A model generated the notes under the pieces. That model was not told the DNA's origin, ran no database searches, and saw only the letters and a program-made list of their open reading frames with translations. A program made the translations under genes and the position numbers. Of a DNA stretch of 64,000 nucleotides, positions 47,984 to 58,511 are shown in pieces. Source of the DNA: Torulaspora globosa (taxonomy: Eukaryota > Ascomycota > Saccharomycetes > Saccharomycetales > Saccharomycetaceae); NCBI RefSeq assembly GCF_014133895.1, contig NC_050727.1, positions 372,001 through 436,000 on the forward strand, in the 5' to 3' direction. Positions within the stretch are counted from its first letter, which is position 1; the number at the start of each line of letters is the position of its first letter.

Positions 47984-47994
47984 AGCGTACGTAG

Positions 47995-48798
<804 letters not shown>

Positions 48799-48995
48799 TC
48801 AATTGAGGGTACCGGATCGCTGCTTAACGGTTTCACTAGCTGTGGTGTGTCCTTGACAAGTATCTCATCTCGCTACTACCGTATGAAAAGGCTCTGTTAC
48901 AATCAACACACAGTTAACAAGTAAGGACGCTGACTTTAGGCCCCTAGGAGACTCATATCGATTGGCAGGGAAGTATTCAAGTGCTGGGAATTACG

Positions 48996-50405
48996 ATGGA
49001 ACCTACTGGTACAGCTGTTTCGTCTACAATCAACCTTGTCAAGACCATACTAGGAGCGGGGCTTCTGGCGATCCCTTTTGCGTTCAAAAACGATGGTGTG
49101 CTCGTGGGGACATTACTGACATTGCTGGCTGCTGTTACTTCAGGTTTTGGGCTCTTTATCCTCTCGAAATCGTCCAAGACGCTGATAAACCCTAGAAACT
49201 CCTCGTTCTTCACGCTGTGCATGCTCACTTATCCGCTTCTGGCACCTTTGTTTGATCTGGCGATGATTGTACAGTGCTTCGGCGTAGGTCTCAGCTATTT
49301 GGTGCTGATTGGGGACCTTTTTCCACGGCTGTTTGGCGGTGAAGCTAATTTTTGGATCCTGATCTCTGCCGTGGTCACCGTTCCGCTGTGCTGCTTGAAG
49401 AAGCTGGACAATCTGAGATACTCGAGTATTCTGGGGCTCTTTGCGCTGGCATACTTGTCGCTTCTGGTGGTTACTTGCTTCGTCCACGGAACGCTCTTCA
49501 CGCATGGCTATGAACGCTACAGAGGAGAAGTGTCGTGGTTCAAGGTTTACGATGCCAAGGGCCTGATGTCCACCTTCAGCATCATAGTCTTCGCCTACAC
49601 AGGTTCTATGAATCTTTTCAGCATTATCAATGAACTTAAGGATAACTCCATGAAGAATATCTCGCTCGTTATCAACAGATCGATCTCGATCTCGACATTG
49701 GTGTTCCTCACAGTAGGGATAACAGGATATCTAACCTTCGGAAGCAACACCCTGGGTAACATCATTCTCAACTATGATCCGGATTCCGTCTGGGTACACA
49801 TCGGTAGACTCTGTCTGGGGTCTATGGTGATGCTGTCGTTTCCTCTGCTGTTCCATCCTTGCCGTATCGCCATCAACAACTTAATCGTCTGGCTCGAGAT
49901 TCAGCTCAGGAAGGAGCCCAGCATTACGGGTGAACCTGAGAATGAGATGCGTTCCGACCGTGGTGAGGCCACTCCCATCAGATTATCTATTGAAGATGAG
50001 GATCGCGAGTCCCTGTCTGGGCTGGAGAACGGCGACATCGAATCGGCAAACGCTGAGGAGATTCAGATTCATCGTGGTACTAACGTGGAACACACCCCAT
50101 TCCCTGATTTTCGTTTTTACATCATCACTGCCGTCCTGCTGCTTTCCATTTACACGATCGCACTGCGAATCAGGTCTTTTGCCTTCGTACTGGCGATAGT
50201 GGGTGCCACCGGTTCAACATCCATTTCCTTTACATTGCCAGGGTTATTCGGCTACAAGCTGATCGGAACTGACTCGCTGGCTATCGGCGAGATGGTTTCG
50301 CCAAGAGACAGATTCTATAAACGTTGCAGTGGCCTATTGGCGTGGTATGGCGTGGGAATAATGGCGTTTTCACTCTACGTTACGTTGAAATACGGTACTG
50401 ATTAG
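48996..50405 (+). CDS. AVT7: Avt7-type vacuolar amino acid transporter
   Basis: This is a 469-residue protein of the AAAP/SLC38 family (S. cerevisiae Avt7: 490 aa), which exports glutamine and proline from the vacuole. There are about 11 membrane segments, the first being TAVSSTINLVKTILGAGLLA, a signature of the AVT5-7 branch. VFAYTGSMNLFSIINELKD and GITGYLTFGSNTLGNIIL are typical core segments. A Glu/Asp-rich loop (about 310-365) precedes the last membrane helices. The ATG at 48996 is preferred over the in-frame GTG five codons upstream. It lies divergent from SIW14. Confidence 0.9.
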   Translation: MEPTGTAVSSTINLVKTILGAGLLAIPFAFKNDGVLVGTLLTLLAAVTSGFGLFILSKSSKTLINPRNSSFFTLCMLTYPLLAPLFDLAMIVQCFGVGLSYLVLIGDLFPRLFGGEANFWILISAVVTVPLCCLKKLDNLRYSSILGLFALAYLSLLVVTCFVHGTLFTHGYERYRGEVSWFKVYDAKGLMSTFSIIVFAYTGSMNLFSIINELKDNSMKNISLVINRSISISTLVFLTVGITGYLTFGSNTLGNIILNYDPDSVWVHIGRLCLGSMVMLSFPLLFHPCRIAINNLIVWLEIQLRKEPSITGEPENEMRSDRGEATPIRLSIEDEDRESLSGLENGDIESANAEEIQIHRGTNVEHTPFPDFRFYIITAVLLLSIYTIALRIRSFAFVLAIVGATGSTSISFTLPGLFGYKLIGTDSLAIGEMVSPRDRFYKRCSGLLAWYGVGIMAFSLYVTLKYGTD

Positions 50406-50503
50406 ACACATCTCCAAATATAATCTAAAAAGATATCACTGACATACAGCAATGAATAGAATCCATATATTCAGACATCAAATGCTAAATAGTGAAAAAA
50501 AAT

Positions 50504-50575
50504 CTCCGAAGCGGGGAGTCGAACCCCGGTCTCCACGGTGAGAGCGTGATGTGATAGCCGTTACACTACATCGGA
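50504..50575 (-). tRNA. tRNA-Glu (anticodon CUC)
   Basis: This 72-nt gene on the minus strand begins TCCGATGTAGTGTAACGGCT, has anticodon loop region CGCTCTCACC (anticodon CTC) and T arm GGGGTTCGACTCCCC. The acceptor stem pairs except for a T-T opposition at the sixth base pair (TCCGATG with CTTCGGA); S. cerevisiae tE is fully paired there. A run of eight T (minus strand, 50495-50502) is a strong pol III terminator. Confidence 0.95.
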
Positions 50576-51004
50576 GTGCTTTTCGTTGGGTTGTAAGAAA
50601 AACTTTTCAGCCAACCCTTGTCCAATGACTTCCATACCTTCTACTAGTGCAATTCCAGAAGGACCAGGATTCCATGGATCGAATATAGCCTATGTAATAA
50701 TAAATACCAGATGCATTATTACAAAAGGTTTGTCTTCTAACAAATTCATAAATCTTTTGTTGCCTTCTTAGCGCCGCACATTTCTCTTGGTGGATCTGTA
50801 GACATTGGAATATGATATGGTCTTCTACTCTGACTCGCGTATTCAATGTGCACAGTAGAGTCAACAACTAGTGAAAAAATGAATTCCAGGCATGAAAACT
50901 ACGACGCACAAGTCCAAAGTTTTAATCTTCAGCCGATGTAATACCCTATGTAACCTGAGCCCTAATAAGATGTTTGTGGTGCTAACAGTATGTTATAGAA
51001 TGAG
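50576..51004. other. tRNA-Glu upstream / SSN8 downstream spacer
   Basis: This 429-bp AT-rich stretch lies upstream of the tRNA gene, where Ty-type elements commonly insert. No intact LTR is visible. GGATTCC and ATATAGCC words near 50,670-50,695 vaguely recall LTR ends but are too weak to call. Otherwise nothing is seen. Confidence 0.3.
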
Positions 51005-51985
51005 TTAGCTCGAGGCTGATGGTCTCAAATACAGGCTGTGTAATAAGAACTTAATCCACGGCTCATGATACTTGTCCCAGTGGTCATACAGGGTAATTAG
51101 ATCTTGTATCGTATTCATGACTTCTTCCAAATCGACCTGCGACTCGGCAACAAACCTATTAAACACCTCCTGCTGCCTCGCTGCCTGGGTCGCAGCAGGC
51201 TCATTTTCAAGCGACTTTCGACTCTTATTACCCACGTTTGCCAGTGAGTTCTTGGTCGTGCCCGTCAGGCAAATTGTGATGAATAGGCATGCGATGGCAA
51301 TGATATGCGGTGGGTATGTCAGATGCACGTCGTCGATGTAGCTGTCGTTGATCAATGACCAGCAATTCTGCAGCTCCTCCTGAGATAGCCGCAGCTCAAA
51401 CGGCGGCTCCTTTAGTACATTGACTATCTGTTCCATGGAACGATACGGATGATGAACGATCAAATAGCTCTGTAACTCCTCTATCAGGTAAAATTCGAAC
51501 TCTGCTACCTTCGTAGGATCGGGCGGCACGAACTCCGGCCACAGAGATCGCGCTTCGCTCACTAGTGTCCTGATATACTGCGGACACTCCTCGACTTTAC
51601 AGGCCAGATAAACACAAGTCGTCACCAACAAGTAGAGGTTGATTTCGCGCACCGAAACCTTCAGCAGGAACCGTGAAAGATATACGTGAGCTGTCGCCAA
51701 CGCACACTGTCGTATATTCAGCCGTCTTCCCAGCTTCATTATCAGGAAATAGCAGTATATGCGCAAATTGTAATCCTTATCATAATGCAAATCCTTGTGA
51801 GTAATCGGAATATTCTTCGTGCTTGGTGGCTTCCCACTGCCCTGCTTACTATCCATCACTATGTTAAGTCCCTGAGGGAATAGTTGACATTCCATAAGCC
51901 ACAACTTCTGTCTTTCCCTCGCTAACGATTCCTTCGTATGCTGCCATTGGAGCCGCTGCGTTGAAGACCAATAACTGCCCGACAT
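51005..51985 (-). CDS. SSN8: Ssn8/Srb11, cyclin C of the Mediator kinase module
   Basis: This 326-residue protein (S. cerevisiae Ssn8: 323 aa) is the cyclin partner of Ssn3/Cdk8 in the Mediator kinase module. The N-terminus SGSYWSSTQRLQWQHTKES is the conserved cyclin-C holoenzyme-association element. Two cyclin folds follow: about 60-150 with LGRRLNIRQCALATAHVYLSR-type first repeat and LYLLVTTCVYLACKVEECP, then about 165-290. An insert with an unusual Lys/Ala/Gln stretch occurs near 235-260. The first ATG is used. In S. cerevisiae it is followed by NME1 and snR66, and this is preserved here. Confidence 0.96.
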   Translation of the reverse strand: MSGSYWSSTQRLQWQHTKESLARERQKLWLMECQLFPQGLNIVMDSKQGSGKPPSTKNIPITHKDLHYDKDYNLRIYCYFLIMKLGRRLNIRQCALATAHVYLSRFLLKVSVREINLYLLVTTCVYLACKVEECPQYIRTLVSEARSLWPEFVPPDPTKVAEFEFYLIEELQSYLIVHHPYRSMEQIVNVLKEPPFELRLSQEELQNCWSLINDSYIDDVHLTYPPHIIAIACLFITICLTGTTKNSLANVGNKSRKSLENEPAATQAARQQEVFNRFVAESQVDLEEVMNTIQDLITLYDHWDKYHEPWIKFLLHSLYLRPSASS

Positions 51986-52211
51986 TGGCTACTAAACTGC
52001 CCCGATCAACCTGCAGATCGCTCTAGATCAGCTCTATCTTATGACCTGCTCTCATAACCTTATTACTGTGAACTGAGGTTGTCCGGTCCGGCCGCTGTCG
52101 CCCGGACAAATCTGAAAATTTTTATAGTTTCCTTTCATATAAAAGGACCTGAATTCTGACAATTTAGACTTCCATCTAATGTCTTGTTAATTCCTACTCT
52201 TGAAAAGTTCC

Positions 52212-52537
52212 AATCCATGGCCAAAGAATCGTCACTGATCGAAGCTTACAAACCGGAGTGTGTTTTCTCACTCAACAGTGCTTTGGGTTGAAAGTCTCCG
52301 ACCAGTTCATATGCGGAAATCGTAATGAGATTTAAAAATTTTAAAATGTTTAAATCAACTCATTAAGGCGATTTCGGTGGCATTCGTCGCCGAATGACCT
52401 TTCTACCTGGAGCTCCTAGCAGCTTCAGTGCTTTTCGGTAAGGGAATCTTTTAGATTCTAAACCATAGTTATGACGATTGTTCGGCATTTTCCGCTGGAT
52501 AACCCAATGGAGCTTACTTTTCTTGGCTCATGGATTC
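52212..52537 (+). ncRNA. NME1: NME1, RNase MRP RNA
   Basis: This approx. 325-nt RNA (S. cerevisiae NME1: 340 nt) is the RNA subunit of RNase MRP, which cleaves the A3 site of pre-rRNA and some mRNAs. The 5' end AATCCATGGCCAAAGAATCG pairs with the 3' end TTCTTGGCTCATGGATT to form helix P1 (52212-52228 with about 52520-52536). Internal blocks also resemble the S. cerevisiae gene as I remember it, namely GAAGCTTACAAA (about 52241-52252), GGTTGAAAGTC, GTGGCATTCGTC, and TTATGACGATTGTTC near the 3' end. Placement immediately after SSN8 is conserved. End points are estimated from the P1 helix. Confidence 0.9.
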
Positions 52538-52688
52538 ACTTTTCATTTTTCAACCAGTTTGCAGCTTTGAAGAGGCTTTTTGCGTAGTCAAATACGCCAA
52601 ACTGAAACCGTCCCTTTCAGGACCACTGAAGGGCTAAAATCTCAGCCGAGCTTGGGACCATCTTTGAGCAGCTCCATTCGAATAATAT

Positions 52689-52785
52689 CTTTTTTCATGA
52701 TGAAATACCAATGCAACATAGAGTCAAGCTCTGAGCTTCATAGCATGGACGAGACTTGCTTATTTTATAAAACTCTGAAAAGATT
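52689..52785 (+). ncRNA. SNR66: snR66, C/D-box snoRNA (25S Um2417 guide)
   Basis: The C box ATGATGA (52697-52703) and D box CTGA (52775-52778) are flanked by a terminal stem TCTTT/AAAGA. An internal D' box CTGA lies at 52731-52734. Directly 5' of D' is TAGAGTCAAGCT (52719-52730), complementary to the 25S rRNA segment AGCTTGACTCTA. The fifth base before D' pairs with the second U of AGCUU, which corresponds to U2417 in S. cerevisiae, the known snR66 target. snR66 follows NME1 on the same strand in S. cerevisiae too. Exact ends are estimated. Confidence 0.88.
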
Positions 52786-52898
52786 TGTTTCGTTTGCTTG
52801 CTTTGAGGATTGCAGAGAGGTGGATCAATCCTCTGCTTCTTGCTATATAAACCGTGTCGTTCCCACACTGGGCAAAGACTCCCCCAGTTCTGGCTGTA

Positions 52899-54362
52899 TC
52901 ATCTCTTGCCGCTGATTAGTTCACTTCCGTAGATAATTATGGTCCAGAAGATGTTGCACCAATTCCAGAAGACCCATGTGTCTATCTCTATCTTGGGCTG
53001 ATCTCCAAACCATCGTTCATTGCAACCCCACAGACACATATTGCTGTTCAAGGCGCCAGAATACTGCAGTATGAGATGAGTGTACATGGCGATCAATATG
53101 CAGGGACTGTACCAGTACAATATGCTCATTATTCGGCGACTCTTGCGCAGTTCTCTGTGGTCTTTTCTTTGTAACGCGGGGATAATCCTTGTTGCTGAGT
53201 AGAAGACCAGCACTCTGAAGCATAGATTGATAACTATAGCTGGTGAAACTGATTCGGAGCCCAGTTTAAGTGTGATTTGGAAGATGCCGCCGATCGAAGA
53301 CGGTACGGACATGGCAAAATCTCTGAAAAGCTTCCAGATGGGCTTAAAAAGATACCACAGTTTACCCAAATGCTGGGCACCATTAAAAGCAGAAGCCTCA
53401 GTGTTCTTGGTTTTCGAAACAATCGACTCCCAAACCATCTCGGCATTCTTCAAAACCACATCATGATAATACGACAGAAGGTTATTTGTGGTGGATAGAT
53501 TTTTCTGATGTTTTTGCCAGGTAATTTTAATCATCTCCAGAATCTCATCAGTGGCGGTCGTGGCCAACTTGGGTGAAATTTCATAAATACAACGAACAAT
53601 GTAAGCAAAAAACAAGGAACTTTCAATCACAGAACCGCTCTTGCTTACAATCCCATACAGCCCTAAGCCGCATACCAGTGACAAAGTAAACCCAAGCAAG
53701 GAAGCTGTTTGCACCGACAAATTCCAAATCGGGGTCACGTAAATTCGATATAAGTAATAAAGAGAAGCAGTGATAATCCCGCCAGATGTCAACAACGAAG
53801 TGATAATCCAGGTATTCGAATTTATCTCATACAATAGCCATCTATTGGTTTCCCCGATCGCCTGAATCCCCAACACTGTGAAGAAGCCCTCGGAGAGCGC
53901 AAAGAAAGCGGTAGAATGTGTCAGCACGAACTGCCATGGCTGGACGATATACCGATAGTAGTAGTAGTAGAGCATCCAGCTCGAATGAGTAGAAAACACA
54001 CTGTTTCTTAGCACATCCACAAGCGACTGCTCGGGCTGAGACCCGTCTTCTAACACTTTAGTCAGTTCTTCGTTCGAAAACCCGGATAAAAACAGATACA
54101 GTAACGATGCAATGATGAAATGCTGCAGGTAATATATGAACGTCGTGCAAATAATGTAAAACCGGCCCCCATAGCTTCTGGCAATCATCGATAGTGTGGT
54201 CGTTATCAGGTACAGATTAAACAGTGTGACCGTGAAGGACAACCCACAATATAAACCTCCAACTTTGAAAGATATCGGAATGGTAACCAGTACAGAGAGC
54301 AGGTAGAATCCGGCTAGAGCCATTCGAGTTCCCTGCAAGAAACTCTTCGATATAGATGTCAT
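52899..54362 (-). CDS. ICE2: Ice2, ER membrane protein
   Basis: This 487-residue multi-span protein (S. cerevisiae Ice2: 491 aa) of the endoplasmic reticulum is involved in cortical ER structure and in channelling neutral lipids into membrane synthesis. About ten hydrophobic segments are visible, beginning with MALAGFYLLSVLVTIPISFK and GLSFTVTLFNLYLITTTLSM. The N-terminus MTSISKSFLQGTRM matches the family start. The C-terminal tail is short (GSELISGKR). On chromosome IX in S. cerevisiae, it interrupts the chromosome XIV series SSN8-NME1-snR66-KSH1 here, as expected for interleaved ancestral order. Confidence 0.95.
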   Translation of the reverse strand: MTSISKSFLQGTRMALAGFYLLSVLVTIPISFKVGGLYCGLSFTVTLFNLYLITTTLSMIARSYGGRFYIICTTFIYYLQHFIIASLLYLFLSGFSNEELTKVLEDGSQPEQSLVDVLRNSVFSTHSSWMLYYYYYRYIVQPWQFVLTHSTAFFALSEGFFTVLGIQAIGETNRWLLYEINSNTWIITSLLTSGGIITASLYYLYRIYVTPIWNLSVQTASLLGFTLSLVCGLGLYGIVSKSGSVIESSLFFAYIVRCIYEISPKLATTATDEILEMIKITWQKHQKNLSTTNNLLSYYHDVVLKNAEMVWESIVSKTKNTEASAFNGAQHLGKLWYLFKPIWKLFRDFAMSVPSSIGGIFQITLKLGSESVSPAIVINLCFRVLVFYSATRIIPALQRKDHRELRKSRRIMSILYWYSPCILIAMYTHLILQYSGALNSNMCLWGCNERWFGDQPKIEIDTWVFWNWCNIFWTIIIYGSELISGKR

Positions 54363-54703
54363 CGCCCTAAATTCGAAACAACACCGTTAGAAACACTGCA
54401 AAAGACCACAGCCAAACAACTTAACGAATCCAGCCGAGTGCCACGCACACTCACAGATCTTCACCCACTAAGTGCAAAGCTTAAACAATCCTCGTCGGTC
54501 CAGATGGCAGCGTTAGGTCTGATCTTTTAGGCTTCAGAACCGTCAAGAATGGTCGTTATTTACCAAGCGCTTTACGTAATAGGTGATCTGCAAATTTTTG
54601 GCAGCTCATCGCCTATTAAAGGCTAGAACAGTTGGCACTATATGAGAAGAAGGGCCGTGGAATTGACCTGGAACTGCTATTGAAGGATACTAGGGCTATT
54701 AGT

Positions 54704-56842
54704 ATGGTGGGTTCTGAACGGGAAGGCGAAAGAACGAGGAAAAACGGGTTCTCCAAGCGTGGTAGGAAAGATCTGAGATCTATCAGAAGGGCCCAGAGAA
54801 ATGAGCCTAGAAACGGCTCAAATGGTTCCGAAGAGGCCATTGAAGCCGTCCATTCGCCTCAGGAAGTTCAAACTGGTGCGCCCAAGCATTTGTCTGATGT
54901 TGATGAAGAGGCTGATGACGAAATGAGCAAGAGAAGGAAAGTTTATGGAGCCCTTCTGACCATTCTAAAGTCAGAGCACCCTTCTACCGAGAGGGAAAGT
55001 AGGAGGGAAAAGGTTAATGCTGTAGCGGTGGCCGAAAGTGAGGAGGAGGAAAACCAAGAGAATGAGGTGGAGCAACTGGAGGAACAGCTGCTGAACGTGG
55101 AGGCAGACCCATCTGATGATGAATTGGATGGGCCTGTCGATGACAGCGAAGACGAGCATGACCCTTTCGAATCGCATTTCAACCAAGTACCGGAAAAATT
55201 GATAGATGAGATGGACGCCGCCTTCAAGCAGAAGACAGTAAGTTACAAATCTGCCAAGATTCCGATCGGTGACAACCGAACATGGATATACTCCAAGCCG
55301 GTGCTGCCAGACCGCAAGGACGAAAAGCTGGAAAAACCAACGGGCCATGGCTCCTTGCACCAATATGCTATCAAACAAAGATTGAAAATTCAGAACGATT
55401 TGGATACAGCAGAACTTACAGCGCTACAAAAGATACTTGTGGATCCAATGTTCCAGTACAATGACCTACTCTATGAGTACGAATCGTACGAGAAAGACGA
55501 GGAAGATTATAGGGACTTGTACGCCTTACATGTGCTGAACCACGTTTATAAAACAAGAGACAGAATCTTGAAAAATAACCAACGGATAAGTGAAAACGCA
55601 GACGCAGAGTATTCGGACCAAGGTTTCACGAGACCAAAAGTTCTTATTGTCGTGCCAACAAGAGACTCAGCTTACCAGGTTGTCAGCAAGATCGTGGCAA
55701 AATCGGGTGTGGACCAAGTTGACAAGAAGAGCAAGTTTCAGGATCAGTTTTTCGAAGACTCCGTGCCGCCAGCATCGAAACCAAAGTCTTTCCAACATAT
55801 ATTCAAAGGTAACACCAACGATTTTTTCGTTCTCGGGATGAAATTTACGAGAAAGGCCATCAAGCTCTACAGCAACTTCTACCAGTCAGATATCATCATA
55901 TGCTCTCCACTTGGAATTCACCTGATATTGGAGAATACCGATAAGAAGAAGAGACAGGACGATTTTCTCTCATCCGTGGAAATAACCATTATTGACCAAC
56001 TGCATTCGATAGAATATCAGAACATATCGCACGTTTTGACCATATTCGATCATTTGAACAAGATTCCGCGAGAACAGCATGACACTGATTTCGGCAGAGT
56101 GAGACTGTGGTATATCAACGAGCAGGCCAAGTTGTTCAGGCAAACGATGATTTTCACCAAATACGTTTCTCCCACAGCCAACGCTTTGATCAACAACAGG
56201 TGTCAGAATATATCGGGAAGATGGAAGAACCATCGTATGATCGAACCAACCGGCTCAAGCATAGGTAAATTGGGATTGAAAGTGAGACAAATATTTCAGA
56301 GAATTGACATGGGTTCCGCTTCCGTTATAGAGGAGCCTGATCTCCGGTTCAAGTTCTTTACCAGTGTTATCATTCCCTCGATCGTGAAGTCCACAGGTTA
56401 CGAAGACGGGATCCTCATCTACATCCCCGACTACGCAGACTTCCTCAGAGTGCGCAACCATCTGAAGGAGAAGACGACGGTATTGTTTGGAGACATCAAT
56501 GAATATTCGGATCAAAGACAACTGAACAGCAATAGAGCGTTGTTCCAACAGGGCCGCGTGAAGGTTCTGCTATACACCGAGAGACTGCATCACTTTAGGC
56601 GCTACGAGATCAAGGGGGCGAAAAGCATAGTCTTCTACCAGCCGCCTGGCAACTCCGAGTTTTATGGCGAGGTTGTAAGGTTTCTGGCTAAGAGTGCACT
56701 GCTAGGTACGGCGGATTTGAACATCTCCACCGTTAGAACAATATACAGCAAACTGGACGGACTGCGTCTCGAGCGGATTGTAGGCACCAAGAGGGCTGCG
56801 GTACTCACCAGGGGCCAAAACGAAGTATATGAGTTCAAATAG
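54704..56842 (+). CDS. UTP25: Utp25, SSU processome component
   Basis: This 712-residue nucleolar protein (S. cerevisiae: 721 aa) of the 90S pre-ribosome is needed for 18S rRNA maturation. Basic N-terminus ([16 protein letters not shown]), then a Glu/Asp-rich disordered region (about 50-155) ending [14 protein letters not shown]. The Utp25 domain (DEAD-helicase-like but degenerate) follows with [53 protein letters not shown] and [20 protein letters not shown]. The C-terminus has [14 protein letters not shown] and YEFK. The ATG at 54704 (MVGSEREG) is the first in frame; a TTG extends the frame upstream but is not used. Confidence 0.96.
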   Translation: MVGSEREGERTRKNGFSKRGRKDLRSIRRAQRNEPRNGSNGSEEAIEAVHSPQEVQTGAPKHLSDVDEEADDEMSKRRKVYGALLTILKSEHPSTERESRREKVNAVAVAESEEEENQENEVEQLEEQLLNVEADPSDDELDGPVDDSEDEHDPFESHFNQVPEKLIDEMDAAFKQKTVSYKSAKIPIGDNRTWIYSKPVLPDRKDEKLEKPTGHGSLHQYAIKQRLKIQNDLDTAELTALQKILVDPMFQYNDLLYEYESYEKDEEDYRDLYALHVLNHVYKTRDRILKNNQRISENADAEYSDQGFTRPKVLIVVPTRDSAYQVVSKIVAKSGVDQVDKKSKFQDQFFEDSVPPASKPKSFQHIFKGNTNDFFVLGMKFTRKAIKLYSNFYQSDIIICSPLGIHLILENTDKKKRQDDFLSSVEITIIDQLHSIEYQNISHVLTIFDHLNKIPREQHDTDFGRVRLWYINEQAKLFRQTMIFTKYVSPTANALINNRCQNISGRWKNHRMIEPTGSSIGKLGLKVRQIFQRIDMGSASVIEEPDLRFKFFTSVIIPSIVKSTGYEDGILIYIPDYADFLRVRNHLKEKTTVLFGDINEYSDQRQLNSNRALFQQGRVKVLLYTERLHHFRRYEIKGAKSIVFYQPPGNSEFYGEVVRFLAKSALLGTADLNISTVRTIYSKLDGLRLERIVGTKRAAVLTRGQNEVYEFK

Positions 56843-56998
56843 TTGTTTATATTTCATGTCTTTCTGAATGTAACCTTGCGCCTAAACAACGTTAAAATAC
56901 CTACTGATTACCAACTCGGGAATAAATACACCGATGAACACACATACCGAGGCCATTACACCAATCTAACCTCAAACTACATTAAAATGAACACTACA

Positions 56999-57217
56999 TC
57001 AATTGTTCAACTGGCTGATAGCCATCAAAATACATGCCAGACTAACATACGGACTAGCCCTCTCGCCCACTCTTGCCATCTTCCAGAAGGCGCCAAAAGC
57101 GCTGTGATCCTTGTAACGATCCAGTAGAGACGGCCACTGCGCGTGGATATAGGTACAGGAGCATATCAGCAGCAAAATAACCTGCAGCAGCGATTTGAAG
57201 TTGAACAAAGCGGACAT
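56999..57217 (-). CDS. KSH1: Ksh1, small essential Golgi/secretory-pathway protein
   Basis: This 72-residue protein (the same length as S. cerevisiae Ksh1) is a kish-family membrane protein needed in the early secretory pathway. A signal/anchor segment (about 6-25, [18 protein letters not shown]) precedes the conserved [33 protein letters not shown] core (quoted in parts: [28 protein letters not shown]). A second hydrophobic C-terminal helix follows ([11 protein letters not shown]). The start ATG gives the known N-terminus [12 protein letters not shown]. It is convergent with UTP25 and divergent from RSM25. Confidence 0.95.
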   Translation of the reverse strand: MSALFNFKSLLQVILLLICSCTYIHAQWPSLLDRYKDHSAFGAFWKMARVGERASPYVSLACILMAISQLNN

Positions 57218-57656
57218 TCTGGAATAATTCTGCCAAAAGCCGGACGGAAGCTATTCAGTGAACACGAACCCTAGAGTACAACGTTCCACGATTTCCAACA
57301 CGATACGATCTATATCTTCGACTTGTTTAGAAGTAGCGTCACCAGAAACGCGATTTCTTCGCACTAAAAGCCCTACTATCAGCCCAACACAATCTTGAGT
57401 CTGGGAAGCTTCGTGCTGCACTTCAATGACTCAATTCCCAGCGAAAGGCAGCTTCCAGGCGCTCTCTTTCCTTGTCTTGTTGGTAGTCGCAAGGTACAGT
57501 CGTTGTGGTACCCAGTACGATTTCTCACTAGTAGTCAAAAATTTTCATACATAACAAGCTTTAAAGCTAAAAGCACATAAGCAGAGGCTGTTCTGACCAG
57601 CAGTTGACCATTGGGAGTGCGGTGAATCTAGCTAAACAGGTTTTGCAACAAAAGCG
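57218..57656. other. KSH1/RSM25 divergent promoter region
   Basis: This 439-bp spacer shows no RNA gene, regulatory box I recognise, or credible frame. In S. cerevisiae EFM6 (YNL024C) lies beside KSH1; it is absent here. Confidence 0.35.
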
Positions 57657-58442
57657 ATGAAAATACAGACCAATGCCGTCAATGTTCTAGAACGAACATC
57701 AGCTTATTTGAGATCGGGTTTGCTCAAGAATACGCCGGCTTGGTACGATGTGGTGGCATCTGTTCCACCTAGAACTAGGTTTGCTCGTGAGCCAAGGCTT
57801 TTGAACCCATCAAACATGAAGAAATTGACCGAACTGAGGGAACAGATGGGAGAGCTCAACGGAAAGGGGCTGTACAAGACGAGAGCAAGCAGTTTGGATC
57901 GGAAGATTAACACGAGCAAGCTTTACAGGGCTCCGAAATTACAATTTTTCGAGGACCAGCTGAGAGAGGTGTTTTATCAACAGCACCCATGGGAGTTCTC
58001 GAGACCTAAGATGCTTGTGGAAAATGACGCTGAGGAAGAGTATGATTGGAGCCGTATTCAACAGCTAGGGAAACCGTTGGACGGCGAAAGCGTGGTCCAA
58101 AGGACTTTATATTTGCTGAAGGAGAGTCCGGGCAAAAGCGTAGTGGAGGCATACGACCAAGCGAGGTTCGAGTTTTATCGTCTAAGGATGCAGCAAGAAG
58201 TGGAGCAACAGGTGGCCCAGGAAGAATGCGAGATGTTTGGCTCTGTGTACGGTACTTCAGCCATCGACTTTGGTGTCGAGCAGGAGCAGAAAGTCATCGA
58301 CGTGTGGAAGCAAAAGGCATTGGAGGAGACCGATCTGCTGGCGGCGAGACGCGCAAACCCATCGGAAACATGGGCAGCAGCGGAGGATGAGGAAGGTAAG
58401 AAGGGCCCTGAGGATCAGAACACGGAAGAGATTGTCCTATGA
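57657..58442 (+). CDS. RSM25: Rsm25, mitochondrial small-subunit ribosomal protein (mS23)
   Basis: This is a 261-residue protein (S. cerevisiae Rsm25: 264 aa) of the mitoribosomal 37S subunit. The N-terminus is the mature family start [21 protein letters not shown] with Arg residues typical of mitochondrial proteins. The core contains [25 protein letters not shown] (in part [17 protein letters not shown]) and [17 protein letters not shown]. The C-terminal ~40 residues are acidic and variable. The start is the first ATG. Its convergent neighbour is FAP1. Confidence 0.93.
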   Translation: MKIQTNAVNVLERTSAYLRSGLLKNTPAWYDVVASVPPRTRFAREPRLLNPSNMKKLTELREQMGELNGKGLYKTRASSLDRKINTSKLYRAPKLQFFEDQLREVFYQQHPWEFSRPKMLVENDAEEEYDWSRIQQLGKPLDGESVVQRTLYLLKESPGKSVVEAYDQARFEFYRLRMQQEVEQQVAQEECEMFGSVYGTSAIDFGVEQEQKVIDVWKQKALEETDLLAARRANPSETWAAAEDEEGKKGPEDQNTEEIVL

Positions 58443-58511
58443 CCGGGAGTTGGATAGCGGGTACGTCATTAATTACTGTAAATAGCTCGAATTAATAGGA
58501 CCGACACTGCG

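Noticed and set aside
50640..50880. Solo LTR upstream of tRNA-Glu
   Set aside because: Only short words resemble Ty LTR ends; there is no TG...CA terminal pair with a target duplication that I can see.
52580..52915. 111-codon frame downstream of NME1
   Set aside because: Starts at a non-ATG codon, covers snR66 and overlaps the ICE2 end; composition is random.
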